A stretch of DNA of 44,673 nucleotides from Candidatus Melainabacteria bacterium (GTDB taxonomy: Bacteria > Cyanobacteriota > Vampirovibrionia > Vampirovibrionales > Vampirovibrionaceae), in assembly GCA_902168245.1 (NCBI GenBank), contig CABHPA010000042.1:1-44673 (forward strand), read 5' to 3'. Position numbers and translations under genes: made by a program. This document shows, in pieces, positions 7,778 to 16,449 of the stretch (its first letter is position 1; each line of letters starts with the position of its first letter). Below the pieces are notes generated by a model, which worked only from the letters and a program-made list of their open reading frames with translations, made no database searches and was not told the DNA's origin.

Positions 7778-9115
7778 ATGGCCATTTTATCGCCGGAAAC
7801 CCTGCCCTCGACAACCTGCTCCCCCACCGGCGCGGACGATCGCCTGGCCCGGCTGGGCGTGGATTTAAGCAAATACCCGTCCGTATGGCAACGGGAAACC
7901 TATGAGCCGATCCCTTCCCGCGCAAACCGGGAAATCCATGGTCCAATCCTGCGCGGCTTCGGCGATCAGTTACTGGGGAAAGTCTCCAACCCGGTGATGC
8001 TGACCCATATTGTGACCACCCGGTGCAACTACAGTTGCGGTTTTTGCTCGTTCGCGGACACCCTGAACGCCAAAACCAACGAGCTTTCCCTGGAAGAGAT
8101 TGAAAAAACCTATGCCACCATTGGCAATAACCTGAACGTGATTGTGTATTCCGGCGGGGAAACCACGCTGAACCGCAACCTGGCCGACATCATCGAGGCC
8201 GCCTACCGGCTCACGCCAGTGAAGTCGGTGTACATTATCTCCAACGCCTGGAAGCCGGATTTGCTGTTGCAGATTACGCACCGGGTACTGCAACGCTGCC
8301 CGGATTTGCACCTGACCTGGAGCCTGAGCATTGAAGGCCCAAAACCCGTGAATAACGCCACCCGCTACACCAAGGCAAACACTTGGGACGCCTGGCAGAA
8401 TACCGTGGACGCCATGGAAGGGCTGAAGTCCATTCGGGAACGCTTTGGTTACGACCAGTTGGACGTACAGCTTTGCACGGTATGCTCTCCCGGCAACGTA
8501 GATGTGCTGGACGGCTGGTATGCCACGGTGCGCGACGAATTGCAACCCGACAAATGGAACCTGAACCTGATGCGCAAAAGCGTACAGATGAGTTCCCATC
8601 AGCTCGCCTCTTTCGACGCTCGGCGGGCCAGCCGCCAACTGGAGCCATTTGAGGCCAAGTACCTGCAAATTACCCAACAGGTGCGTGAGGATGTGCTATC
8701 CGGCAAGCTGAAATTCCTGTACCACACCCGCACCCCGGAGGACGGGGCGCTCAAGTCGGCGGTGGACTTGATTAGCCAGGAGGAAAACCGCCGAACCGTG
8801 CTGGAAGAGCCTCTACAATTCTGCTGCAAGGCAGGCAACCTGGGCGCCTATATCGGCAGCGAAGGCGATGTGAGCGGCTGCGAGGAATTCGCCCATAGCC
8901 CCGCCGAAAACAAGTCCTTCGGCAACCTGCGAGCGTCCGGTTATGATTTTCAAGCGATCTGGCGCGGCCCCAAGGCCCAACAATACAGGCTACAGGCAGG
9001 CAAAGCCAGGGAATGTCAAGGCTGCACCCTGGAAAGCCAGCGCAACTACCCCAGCATCCTGCTGTCGTTTAAAACCCTGCTCAAGGCCAAGCAACTCGCC
9101 GGGCAAATACGCTAG
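7778..9115 (+). CDS. Radical SAM protein with SPASM-like C-terminal cysteines
   Basis: The 445-aa protein has the radical SAM cluster motif CNYSCGFC (Cys83, Cys87, Cys90) and the SAM-binding SGGETT at 125-130. The C-terminal region holds more cysteines (C349, C350, C368, C413, C416) in the spacing of an auxiliary Fe-S SPASM or twitch domain, including GSEGDVSGCEE and ECQGC. Such enzymes modify peptides, activate sulfatases or act in cofactor synthesis. No precursor peptide gene is visible nearby. The roughly 70-residue N-terminal extension is not part of the core fold. Its only close partner is the convergent 388-aa unknown gene. No clear Shine-Dalgarno is seen. Confidence 0.85.
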   Translation: MAILSPETLPSTTCSPTGADDRLARLGVDLSKYPSVWQRETYEPIPSRANREIHGPILRGFGDQLLGKVSNPVMLTHIVTTRCNYSCGFCSFADTLNAKTNELSLEEIEKTYATIGNNLNVIVYSGGETTLNRNLADIIEAAYRLTPVKSVYIISNAWKPDLLLQITHRVLQRCPDLHLTWSLSIEGPKPVNNATRYTKANTWDAWQNTVDAMEGLKSIRERFGYDQLDVQLCTVCSPGNVDVLDGWYATVRDELQPDKWNLNLMRKSVQMSSHQLASFDARRASRQLEPFEAKYLQITQQVREDVLSGKLKFLYHTRTPEDGALKSAVDLISQEENRRTVLEEPLQFCCKAGNLGAYIGSEGDVSGCEEFAHSPAENKSFGNLRASGYDFQAIWRGPKAQQYRLQAGKARECQGCTLESQRNYPSILLSFKTLLKAKQLAGQIR

Positions 9116-9161
9116 CCGGTTGATTCCGCATCCAGATTCCATCCTTGACGCTAACGGGTTT

Positions 9162-10328
9162 TCAATCCGCGAAGCAGCCTTCCACTTGGATTGCCAAATC
9201 CTGAAACAGGCGTTTTTCATCGGCCAAACCCAGAGTTTCCGCGTAATGGCCCAGACCGGCCAACAGAACGACGTCCTCACGGGTCAAGCGAGCTTTCAGA
9301 TCCTTGTTTACGGCCTTATTTTCGGCGCTTTCCACTTGTCCAGCCTCTTTTTTAGGCTGTTTGGCAGGTTTACCGCCACCCAGCGCGCGCAAAGGCTCGG
9401 CGTCATCAAAAGCATGGCGTTTTCGGCCAATCGCCAGAATACCCTGCTCCGCCTTGGGCGCCAGCGTTCTGGCTTGCGCCGCGCTAAGCAATTTATGGCC
9501 CAATAGCGCCGGAAAAATAACGGTGGAAAGCCGCCACAACGCGTTCTCAAACTCCAAACGCTCCACCGGGTTGCGCACCTGGTTCTCAATCACCGTAATC
9601 AGCCCATGGGCGCTCAAAACGGATTGAATCGCCAACTGGGTCTGCCGGTTGCCGCCCGCCAGCCGAATCCGGGTCGCCACCGGCAGCGGAGAAACCACCC
9701 GCCCGGCCAGCGCTTCCGTGCCGGATTCCAGGGAAACCGCCGCATCATCGGCACTGGGAAGCCCTCGCACAAACCGGCCCAGTATTTTCAACCGAGTGGC
9801 CTCGTCCAGCGCGGCATGCTCCCGTCCCAAGACATTCAGTTCCTGCACCAGACCTGTGATAAACCGGCTGAACAGCAGCCCGTTCCCGCTCAAAATGGTG
9901 CAGGGAATCAATTCCTCCACCGGATCGCGCTGAACCACATGTTTTTTAGTAATAAAAAAGCCCATCACCAGCACTTTGCCAAGGTATTCCACAAAATCTT
10001 TCAGGAAATCCATCAGTTTTTCAGCGGAAGGGGCGGCCAGAATCACTTCCGGCAGGCAGCCCCGGTACAGCGCATCGCTAAAGCCATTGAAGAAACGGGA
10101 TTCCAGCGACAGGGTTCTGCGCTTTTTGCCTTCCTGCAACTGGAGGCTGGGGTTGCGCCGAAAGGACTCGGTTTCCCCGGTATCCCGAAAGCCCACAATC
10201 AGGCTGGCATGGCCATTGGCCAAATAAGACACGGTCAGCGGATTCAGGGGCAGGCAACCAAACTGGCCCCGCTGAATCACAGGTTTCGGCAGTTCGCCGG
10301 GTTTTGATCGGGGAGGCATAGGAAACAT
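9162..10328 (-). CDS. Conserved-looking protein of unknown function
   Basis: I do not recognise this 388-aa protein. It is soluble, with no signal peptide or clear membrane segment. Residues about 1-270 look like a mixed alpha/beta domain (for example LIVGFRDTGE near 65 and LPEVILAAPSAEKL near 110). A charged Lys/Ala/Glu-rich linker at about 320-350 leads to a short helical tail. AAGGAG lies only 2 nt before the first ATG (10328) and 11 nt before the ATG at codon 4 (10319), so either could be the start. The gene converges on the radical SAM gene with a 46-bp gap. Confidence 0.7.
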   Translation of the reverse strand: MFPMPPRSKPGELPKPVIQRGQFGCLPLNPLTVSYLANGHASLIVGFRDTGETESFRRNPSLQLQEGKKRRTLSLESRFFNGFSDALYRGCLPEVILAAPSAEKLMDFLKDFVEYLGKVLVMGFFITKKHVVQRDPVEELIPCTILSGNGLLFSRFITGLVQELNVLGREHAALDEATRLKILGRFVRGLPSADDAAVSLESGTEALAGRVVSPLPVATRIRLAGGNRQTQLAIQSVLSAHGLITVIENQVRNPVERLEFENALWRLSTVIFPALLGHKLLSAAQARTLAPKAEQGILAIGRKRHAFDDAEPLRALGGGKPAKQPKKEAGQVESAENKAVNKDLKARLTREDVVLLAGLGHYAETLGLADEKRLFQDLAIQVEGCFAD

Positions 10329-10545
10329 GACTCCTTACACGTTATTTAAAAAGCTTGGGCGCTTTCACCGGAATCCCAATCGGAAACGCCTCGCGACCAT
10401 CATCCGGCTGTCCTCACACCTTCCATTCTACTACCGGAAACGGCTGAGCGCCTCACCCGGAGACTCCTCTATCCGGATGATTTTACGCCGGGAGACTGTT
10501 GGAACGCAGCCCGGCCCAAAACCGAACAACCACTACCGGCCCCTA

Positions 10546-11025
10546 TTATCGGTTCCGGCTTTTCATGGCCCGGTCAATTTCCCGCTTGGCGTCGCGCTGG
10601 GTAATGGCTTCCCGCTTGTCATGAATCTTTTTGCCCTTGCAAAGCCCCAAATCCACCTTGACCCAGCAGCGCTCGAAATACAGCTTCAACGGAACCAGCG
10701 TCAGGCCGGATTCCTTCAGCTTACCAATCAGCTTTTTGATTTCCTGCTTGGTTAATAACAGTTTGCGAACCCGATCGGGCTGGTGGTTGTAGTGGGTGCC
10801 CTTGTCGTACGGGCTGATTTGCAGGCCGTACAGGAAAACTTCCCCGTTGTGGATGCGGGCGTGACTATCAGCCATGGACGCCTTGCCCGCCCGCAGGGAC
10901 TTGATTTCCGTGCCGGTCAGCACAATGCCTGCTTTCAGGTTCTCCAGCACATGATACTCGTGGTAAGCCTTCTTGTTGTTGACTATCACGCTGCTTTTTC
11001 GGGCTGATTTTTCTTTGGTGGTCAT
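10546..11025 (-). CDS. smpB: SsrA-binding protein SmpB
   Basis: SmpB binds tmRNA and brings it to stalled ribosomes for trans-translation. The 159-aa protein carries the family blocks NNKKAYHEYHVLENLKAGIVLTGTE near the N-terminus, KSLRAGKAS, then GLQISPYDKG and PLKLYFERCWVKVDLGLCKGKK. The basic C-terminal tail KKIHDKREAITQRDAKREIDR normally mimics a codon-anticodon helix in the A site. Length is standard. No tmRNA gene is visible in this window. There is no obvious Shine-Dalgarno before the ATG. Confidence 0.97.
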   Translation of the reverse strand: MTTKEKSARKSSVIVNNKKAYHEYHVLENLKAGIVLTGTEIKSLRAGKASMADSHARIHNGEVFLYGLQISPYDKGTHYNHQPDRVRKLLLTKQEIKKLIGKLKESGLTLVPLKLYFERCWVKVDLGLCKGKKIHDKREAITQRDAKREIDRAMKSRNR

Positions 11026-11165
11026 GGTCTTTGGGCTATGGTCAATGGCTCGTTCAAGTGCGAGGCTACAGGCCGAAACCTGGCCTGTCCATCCCCGGCT
11101 GGCCTCTGTTCAGCTTTTTTCGGGAATTGCCGCCGGATGCTTCCGCCCGGTCCCGAATGCTGGTT

Positions 11166-11171
11166 TATAAT
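11166..11171 (+). promoter_or_regulatory. Candidate -10 box upstream of the GNAT gene
   Basis: A perfect TATAAT lies 37 nt before the ATG at 11209, at the right distance for a short leader. The -35 region is poor, so an extended -10 or an activator would be needed. A second TATGAT is at 11183-11188. Confidence 0.4.
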
Positions 11172-11208
11172 GGGGGGATAGATATGATACACCGAGAATC
11201 ATAGCACA

Positions 11209-12237
11209 ATGATTAAAATCAGGGCCTTGCGACCCAGCGAGCTAAAACAGGTGCTGACCTTGCTGAGTCGCTACACGGAACGGGAATCGGAATATTCTGT
11301 GCTGCAGAAAATGCAGCAGCTCTATATTCCCATGCACCGGCTCAGCCAGTTATTGCCGCTGAATCTGCAGTTTATGCCCGCCATTTTCGTGGCGGCGGCC
11401 CATAACAAGGTGCTGGGGCTGATCTGGCTCAGCCGGGACGGTCGCCATTCCCGCCGGTGGAAGATCGATCACCTGATTCTGGACCCGGAATCCTTCTCCT
11501 ACGATGTGGGTACCCAGTTGGTGAATTACGTGATCAACCGCTATGGCGGGGAAGGGGCGCAAACCTTCCTGGCTTATGTAGACCAGTACTACAATACCGG
11601 CCTGGGCCTGCTCAAATCCTGTGGGTTTCGTCGTTGCGGACGGCTGCATTCCTTTTCCCACCCAAATCCCGGCCAGCTCAAGCTGGAGCCGATTGCGTTG
11701 GAAGGGCTTCGGGAAGGTAGCAACGCGGATTGCAACCGACTGGCGGCCCTGTATAACGACGCCCTACCGCCGGAAGCGCGGGTTTGCCTGGAAAAAAGCT
11801 GGAAGGACTTCCATCGCCCGGTGACGCAGCGCTCCGGGGAAAAGTTGAAGGGGCTGTTTTTCAAGCGTTGGGTGGTACAGGACATGGCCCGCGACTGCCT
11901 GATCGCCGCAATTGACGTAAGCACCGCCGACTACCAGGACTTTTACCTGACCCTCATGAGCAATTCAGGCTGGGAAAACGCCTATCAGGATATTCTGACC
12001 TATGCTATCCAACAGGTGCTGCTGATTACCGGCAACGGTAAAATCCACATCGATTGCTACGAATTCAACAAGCAAGGGATCGAAGTGCTGGAAAAGCTGG
12101 GCTTTTACCGTAATTCCATCGCGGAAGTGCTGGTAAAGGACTACTGGATTCCCATTGAGGACAAAGGCACTCGGCTTCAGTCGCCCATTCTGCTGTTTTC
12201 CGGCAAAACGTCCCCGGCGGTCAACTGCCGTCCTTAA
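11209..12237 (+). CDS. Tandem GNAT-family N-acetyltransferase-like protein
   Basis: The 342-aa protein looks like two GNAT folds in tandem. The first half has the beta-strand and helix order of the family, with VLGLIWLSRDG, a central strand KIDHLILDPES, and YNTGLGLLKSCGFRRCGR in place of the usual C-terminal GFRR block. The second half repeats the pattern more weakly and ends with INxxGIEVLEKLGF-type sequence (NKQGIEVLEKLGFYRN). No clear RxxGxG/A acetyl-CoA loop is visible in either half, so activity is uncertain. Substrate unknown. It is divergent from smpB. Confidence 0.7.
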   Translation: MIKIRALRPSELKQVLTLLSRYTERESEYSVLQKMQQLYIPMHRLSQLLPLNLQFMPAIFVAAAHNKVLGLIWLSRDGRHSRRWKIDHLILDPESFSYDVGTQLVNYVINRYGGEGAQTFLAYVDQYYNTGLGLLKSCGFRRCGRLHSFSHPNPGQLKLEPIALEGLREGSNADCNRLAALYNDALPPEARVCLEKSWKDFHRPVTQRSGEKLKGLFFKRWVVQDMARDCLIAAIDVSTADYQDFYLTLMSNSGWENAYQDILTYAIQQVLLITGNGKIHIDCYEFNKQGIEVLEKLGFYRNSIAEVLVKDYWIPIEDKGTRLQSPILLFSGKTSPAVNCRP

Positions 12238-12381
12238 ATTCCCCTTCCGTCTCCAGCCGGGTATATCCAAACTAGCCTGCGGGTCACTCCCACCCTTCAG
12301 ATTTTAGCGCCTTCATCCGATAGATCTTTTACCCGGCATCGCCTTCAATAGAGACAACCCAATCTGGAGCCAGATCGTTTT

Positions 12382-12990
12382 ATGCCCCAAGCCCAGCCGT
12401 CCCCCCCTGCCCACAACCATCCCAATTGGCGTTTATTGCTGTTGTGCGGCTTTGCCCTCTGCGGGCTATATCCTTTTCTTACCGCGCCCCAGCAAGGGGC
12501 GATACAGCCAGCCAGGCCCAGCGCCCTGCTCCAGCTTAGCGCCATGACGGCGGCTTACAGCCCGGACGGCAATTCCCAGGATCCGGCAACTCCTATGTCC
12601 ATCGGCTCCCCCGCGTTGAACCAGGCATTCAACAGCGCCCGCCGCCTGGAAAAATTGGCTGATTCTTCCGGCGAGCCTACCAGTCAGGCGTTATTGCGGG
12701 AGCTTTCCGTGGGGCTGTACCGATTATCGGTCGCTCAGGCCGGGTACGAGTACCTGAACGGCAACGAAGCCCTGAGCGACCTGATTCACGCCGCCCACGG
12801 CGACCCTGTGCCGGATTCGCCCGAAGCGGCGGTAAAAAACGTGAAAATCTGGCGGGATAGAACCCTGCAAAGCCTTCACAAGCTGGACACGCACCCCGAA
12901 CTCCCAACCGAACTAAAGGCAAAGGCGCAAGCCATGGCCCTGGACGTGATTCAACGCACCAACCAGCAGTACGGCAGCATGTTACGCTGA
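12382..12990 (+). CDS. Membrane-anchored hypothetical protein
   Basis: I do not recognise this 202-aa protein. A hydrophobic segment at about residues 17-34 (RLLLLCGFALCGLYPFL) is likely an uncleaved anchor or signal peptide. A Ser/Gln/Pro-rich stretch follows, then a helical, Leu/Ala-rich domain at about 80-200 that would face the periplasm. There is no strong Shine-Dalgarno before the ATG. It converges on gmk with a 20-bp gap. Confidence 0.65.
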   Translation: MPQAQPSPPAHNHPNWRLLLLCGFALCGLYPFLTAPQQGAIQPARPSALLQLSAMTAAYSPDGNSQDPATPMSIGSPALNQAFNSARRLEKLADSSGEPTSQALLRELSVGLYRLSVAQAGYEYLNGNEALSDLIHAAHGDPVPDSPEAAVKNVKIWRDRTLQSLHKLDTHPELPTELKAKAQAMALDVIQRTNQQYGSMLR

Positions 12991-13010
12991 CGCACGGCCC
13001 GGTTCTTACG

Positions 13011-13610
13011 CTACGGCACGGGAATCAGCGCCCGCACCTCCGCAACGCAGCGCCGTAAATCGGCGTTCACCAGCACATGGTCAAATTCCGGCTGAAGTGC
13101 CATTTCGTGCCGGGCAATCCGCAAGCGGTTCTCCACTTCGGCGTCCGCTTCCGTGCCGCGCCCGCGCAACCGGCGTTCCAGCTCTTCCATGCTGGGGGGG
13201 GCAATAAAAATCAGGCAGGCGGCGGGAAACTTGCTTTTCACCAGCAGCGCGCCCTGGGTCTCAATTTCCAGCAACACATGCTTGCCGCCCGCCAGCGCGC
13301 TTTCCACGGCGGCGCGGGGTGTCCCGTAAAAGTTGCCGTTGTATTCGGCCCATTCCAGCAGATGATGCCGCCTTGGGTCTTGCTCCCGGCGATCATGCTC
13401 AATCATGGCCTCAAATTCGATGCGGGTTTTAAAGTGGTAATTGACGCCGTCCCTTTCGCCGGGCCGCATGCCCCTGCTGGTAGCGGAAATGGACAGGCAC
13501 AACGCCGGGTGCTCCTGAAGCAGCAAGGCGCACAGCGTTCCCTTGCCCACGCCGGAAGGTCCGGTAATAATGTAGATGTTGCCTGCCGCCGCGCTTGCTC
13601 CTGATGTCAT
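13011..13610 (-). CDS. gmk: Guanylate kinase
   Basis: Guanylate kinase phosphorylates GMP to GDP with ATP. The P-loop GPSGVGKG is at 17-24. The GMP-binding blocks SATSRGMRPGERDGVNYHF (42-60) and EWAEYNGNFYGTP (86-98) follow, and the lid has RLRGRGTE. The length of 199 aa is slightly below the usual 205-210. Between the FEAMI helix and LLEWAEY there are about 8 extra residues (HDRREQDPRRH, near 72-82) compared with the usual short GxFLEWA turn. The rest is canonical. Confidence 0.95.
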   Translation of the reverse strand: MTSGASAAAGNIYIITGPSGVGKGTLCALLLQEHPALCLSISATSRGMRPGERDGVNYHFKTRIEFEAMIEHDRREQDPRRHHLLEWAEYNGNFYGTPRAAVESALAGGKHVLLEIETQGALLVKSKFPAACLIFIAPPSMEELERRLRGRGTEADAEVENRLRIARHEMALQPEFDHVLVNADLRRCVAEVRALIPVP

Positions 13611-13788
13611 GCCGCCTGGGTATCCTTTTTCAACCGTTCAAATTAACCAATTTCTATCATTGCGTTTACCGGGCTGAGTGCCCCGGAATACCTGCCCCCT
13701 CCGGCAAAGCCAGACCTCATGCCCCCTGGAGGACATTCAAGCGGCGGCGATTTGCCAACCGAACCGCCTTTTTTGGGATGGAGAGGCT

Positions 13789-13794
13789 TATAAT
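13789..13794 (+). promoter_or_regulatory. Candidate -10 box for the receiver-kinase gene
   Basis: A perfect TATAAT lies 33 nt upstream of the ATG at 13827. No good -35 is visible 17 nt upstream (GCCTTT). GGGAAAG in the leader is a plausible ribosome site. Confidence 0.4.
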
Positions 13795-13826
13795 AAATAT
13801 TGTAAACGGAAGTCAGCGGGAAAGTC

Positions 13827-15452
13827 ATGAGTTCACTCCAGAAATCCAATCCGGCCACCGCCCGGCGCACAGGCACCCTGTTCATCGTGGATGATGAAAT
13901 GATGGTGACCTCCAGCCTGCAAACCATGCTGGGCATCGAAACCAGCCATCGCATCCACTGCTTCAATAGCCCGCTGGAAGCATTGGAGCAGGTGACAGCC
14001 CTAAAGCCCGATGTGGTGATTTCGGATTTTTCCATGCCCGGCATGGACGGCATCACATTCCTGAAAAACGTCAAGCAACTCCTGCCGGAAGCCACGTTGA
14101 TTTTGCTGACCGGATACGCCGACAAGGAAAGCGCCATTGAGGCCATCAACGCGGTGGGAATTTACCGCTACATCGAAAAACCCTGGGACAACGAGGACTT
14201 GAAAATCAGCATCCACAACGGCCTGGAGCGCAGCCACCTGATTAGCGACCTGCAAGCTTCCGTACAGGAATTGACCCAGGCCCGCGCCGAACTGGAGCAA
14301 ACTAACCAGCGCCTGGAAGCCCTGGTGGAAGAACGCACCCGCGACCTGCAAGAGACATACCGCAAATTGCAATCCATTGTGAGCAACACCGCCGACGGCA
14401 TTCTCACGCTGGATCACACGCTGGCCGTCACCTCCGTCAATCCGGCGGCGGAAGCCTGGCTTCGGGCGGTAGAAAGCACACAACAGGCCGATTTATTGGC
14501 CCTGCCCCTGGAAAAACTTCTGAAACCGGCCGCTTCCGGAAATGGCAAGCCCAAAAGCGTCCTGAGCCTGTTCGACAAGCACAAGCCCCATCAGGTTGGG
14601 GAAGTGCTGATTGGGGATTTGCCCCTGGAAGCCAGCATTGCGCCTTTGTTACAGCCTACTGGCAGCGACGATACGACGCCAGCAACAGAAGAAACCGGCT
14701 TCGTGGTGGTTTTGCGGAACATTGCCGAACGCAAGGAAATTGAACGGTTACGGGATGATTTTGTCTCGACTCTGACGCATGACCTGCGCACCCCGCTTCT
14801 GGCCGCCATCCAGACCCTCGGCTTTTTCGCGGACGGTTCCCTGGGAGAGCTTTCCAACCGCCAGCACGAACTGATCGCCATGCTGACGCAAAGCAACCGC
14901 GAATTGCTGGGATTGGTGAACGTGCTGCTGGAAGTGTACAAGTACGAATCCGGGCGGCAAAAGCTGATTCTGGACACCGTGGATCTTACGGATCTGGCCA
15001 CTGGCATTGTGCAGGAACTAACCGCGCTGGCCAACAACCGGGAGCAGACCCTTCAACTGGCGCTCGATCCTGTCGCCGGGCCGGGTGGATTCAAGGTGCG
15101 GGGCGACAAGCAGGAGCTCAAGCGGGTGCTGGTGAATTTGACCGGCAACGCCATCAACTTCACGCCCAAGGGAGGCGACATCCGGGTGGACTTGCGGCTG
15201 ATTCCGAAGGCGGGCAAAACATGGGTGGAAGTCTGCGTTACCGACAACGGCCGGGGCATTCCGGCGCGGGATATTTCCCAGTTGTTCCAGCGCTTTTCGC
15301 AAGGCACCAGCAAGCAGCGTTCTTCCGGCTCCGGGTTGGGGCTTTACCTCAGCCGACAAATCGTGGAAGCCCACCATGGCCACATTTGGGTGGAAAGCGA
15401 AGAAGGCAAGGGCAGCCAATTTTTCGTCACGCTTCCGGCATTACCGGAATAA
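13827..15452 (+). CDS. Receiver-PAS-histidine kinase hybrid sensor
   Basis: Domain order in the 541-aa protein: a receiver domain at about 16-132 with phospho-acceptor Asp67 (VVISDFSMPGMDG) and Lys118; a coiled coil at about 138-182; a PAS-like domain at about 183-305 ending VVVLRNIAERKEIE; HisKA with His318 in DDFVSTLTHDLRTP; and HATPase_c with N (NLTGNAINFTP), G1 (DNGRGIP) and G2 (GSGLGLYLSRQI) boxes. There is no membrane segment, so it is cytoplasmic. An N-terminal receiver usually lets another kinase control this kinase. No separate output regulator is adjacent, and the next gene encodes a pilin-like protein 138 bp downstream. Confidence 0.93.
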   Translation: MSSLQKSNPATARRTGTLFIVDDEMMVTSSLQTMLGIETSHRIHCFNSPLEALEQVTALKPDVVISDFSMPGMDGITFLKNVKQLLPEATLILLTGYADKESAIEAINAVGIYRYIEKPWDNEDLKISIHNGLERSHLISDLQASVQELTQARAELEQTNQRLEALVEERTRDLQETYRKLQSIVSNTADGILTLDHTLAVTSVNPAAEAWLRAVESTQQADLLALPLEKLLKPAASGNGKPKSVLSLFDKHKPHQVGEVLIGDLPLEASIAPLLQPTGSDDTTPATEETGFVVVLRNIAERKEIERLRDDFVSTLTHDLRTPLLAAIQTLGFFADGSLGELSNRQHELIAMLTQSNRELLGLVNVLLEVYKYESGRQKLILDTVDLTDLATGIVQELTALANNREQTLQLALDPVAGPGGFKVRGDKQELKRVLVNLTGNAINFTPKGGDIRVDLRLIPKAGKTWVEVCVTDNGRGIPARDISQLFQRFSQGTSKQRSSGSGLGLYLSRQIVEAHHGHIWVESEEGKGSQFFVTLPALPE

Positions 15453-15590
15453 AACGACTTGGGTTTCGCATCAAGCTTTTGCCCTTCGCGGGGAGGTATT
15501 AAACGTAATCGATCAGGACAAATATACATTTGTTTACATAAACTTCATTTATTCCGGCGCAGACCGATAAATACAGCAAAGCAAAGAAAA

Positions 15591-16436
15591 ATGGGAACCA
15601 GCCAGATGCCCCCCATCAGGTCCCCTATCAGAAAACGCCATCAAAAGGACAGGGCTGCGCTATTCGGCAACACGCTGGCCGAATACGCGGTGATCGGCTG
15701 CACGGTGATGGTCATGTCCATCGCCGCCTTCCTGGTATTGGGGGGAAACCTGAACGAGCACATGCAAAACCTGCGGGATGATATGGCCACGCGCATACTG
15801 GCGGCCAACCAGGCCAAGGCTGCAACCATTAAGGGGACTACCGGCGCAGAGGCTATGCCATACATCCCAGGGGCCAAGGTTTGCTACAGTGGCAATATTT
15901 GCCTGGACATGGCCGCCATCAACGCCCAGAACGACGTACAATCAACCGGGGCCAACGGCGCGCGGATGGGCATCGTGCAACAAGCCGGTTTGCTGGATGA
16001 TATCGCCCGGCAACTCGCCAACGACCCCAACGCCGACCAGACCCTGGTCGATTTGGTGACGAGGCTCTCCAATGCGGGCCACACCGTTGGCGACGACCTG
16101 GATCAATCCATCGCCACCATCAATAATTACAGCGATTTTTATAACGCCTACGATTCATTCTGGCGATCCATCATGCCAGTCGGCGACCTGAAAAGCCAGC
16201 TGGACAGCTACGTGCAGACGCACCCTCAATCCCTCACCCCGGAAATGAAAGGCATCATCGACAAGGCCACCCAGTCCATCTCCGATAATATGGGTCTGCT
16301 GGTCGGCGCAAACGGCCCCAACTACGATAGCTGGGACGCCATGATCAACGCGCCCACCCCGGTTCCGGCGGGTGTCCACGAAAACTCCAACAAAATTTGC
16401 AGGCAAGGGGGCAAACTGAGCGCCTGCATCCGTTAA
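15591..16436 (+). CDS. Flp/type IVb pilin-like protein with large C-terminal domain
   Basis: Read from the ATG at 15591 this is 281 aa. The N-terminus is basic and ends in FG|NTLAEY: a prepilin-peptidase site after Gly26, with Glu at +5 and Tyr at +6, the Flp/Tad G/xxxxEY signature. A hydrophobic helix follows (AVIGCTVMVMSIAAFLVLGGNL). Flp pilins are normally only 50-80 aa, whereas here about 230 further residues follow, helical and Ala/Asp/Asn-rich, with four Cys. It may be a minor pseudopilin or an adhesin using the pilin export route. No Tad genes lie in this window. An upstream ATG at 15459 gives a Cys/Arg-rich extension unlikely to be translated. Confidence 0.75.
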   Translation: MGTSQMPPIRSPIRKRHQKDRAALFGNTLAEYAVIGCTVMVMSIAAFLVLGGNLNEHMQNLRDDMATRILAANQAKAATIKGTTGAEAMPYIPGAKVCYSGNICLDMAAINAQNDVQSTGANGARMGIVQQAGLLDDIARQLANDPNADQTLVDLVTRLSNAGHTVGDDLDQSIATINNYSDFYNAYDSFWRSIMPVGDLKSQLDSYVQTHPQSLTPEMKGIIDKATQSISDNMGLLVGANGPNYDSWDAMINAPTPVPAGVHENSNKICRQGGKLSACIR

Positions 16437-16449
16437 AAACTGGCAGGGG

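Noticed and set aside
15539..15570. Sigma-28-like promoter before the pilin-like gene (TAAA ... ACCGATAA)
   Set aside because: The -10 matches the flagellin promoters, but the spacer is 20 nt, well beyond the usual 15-16.
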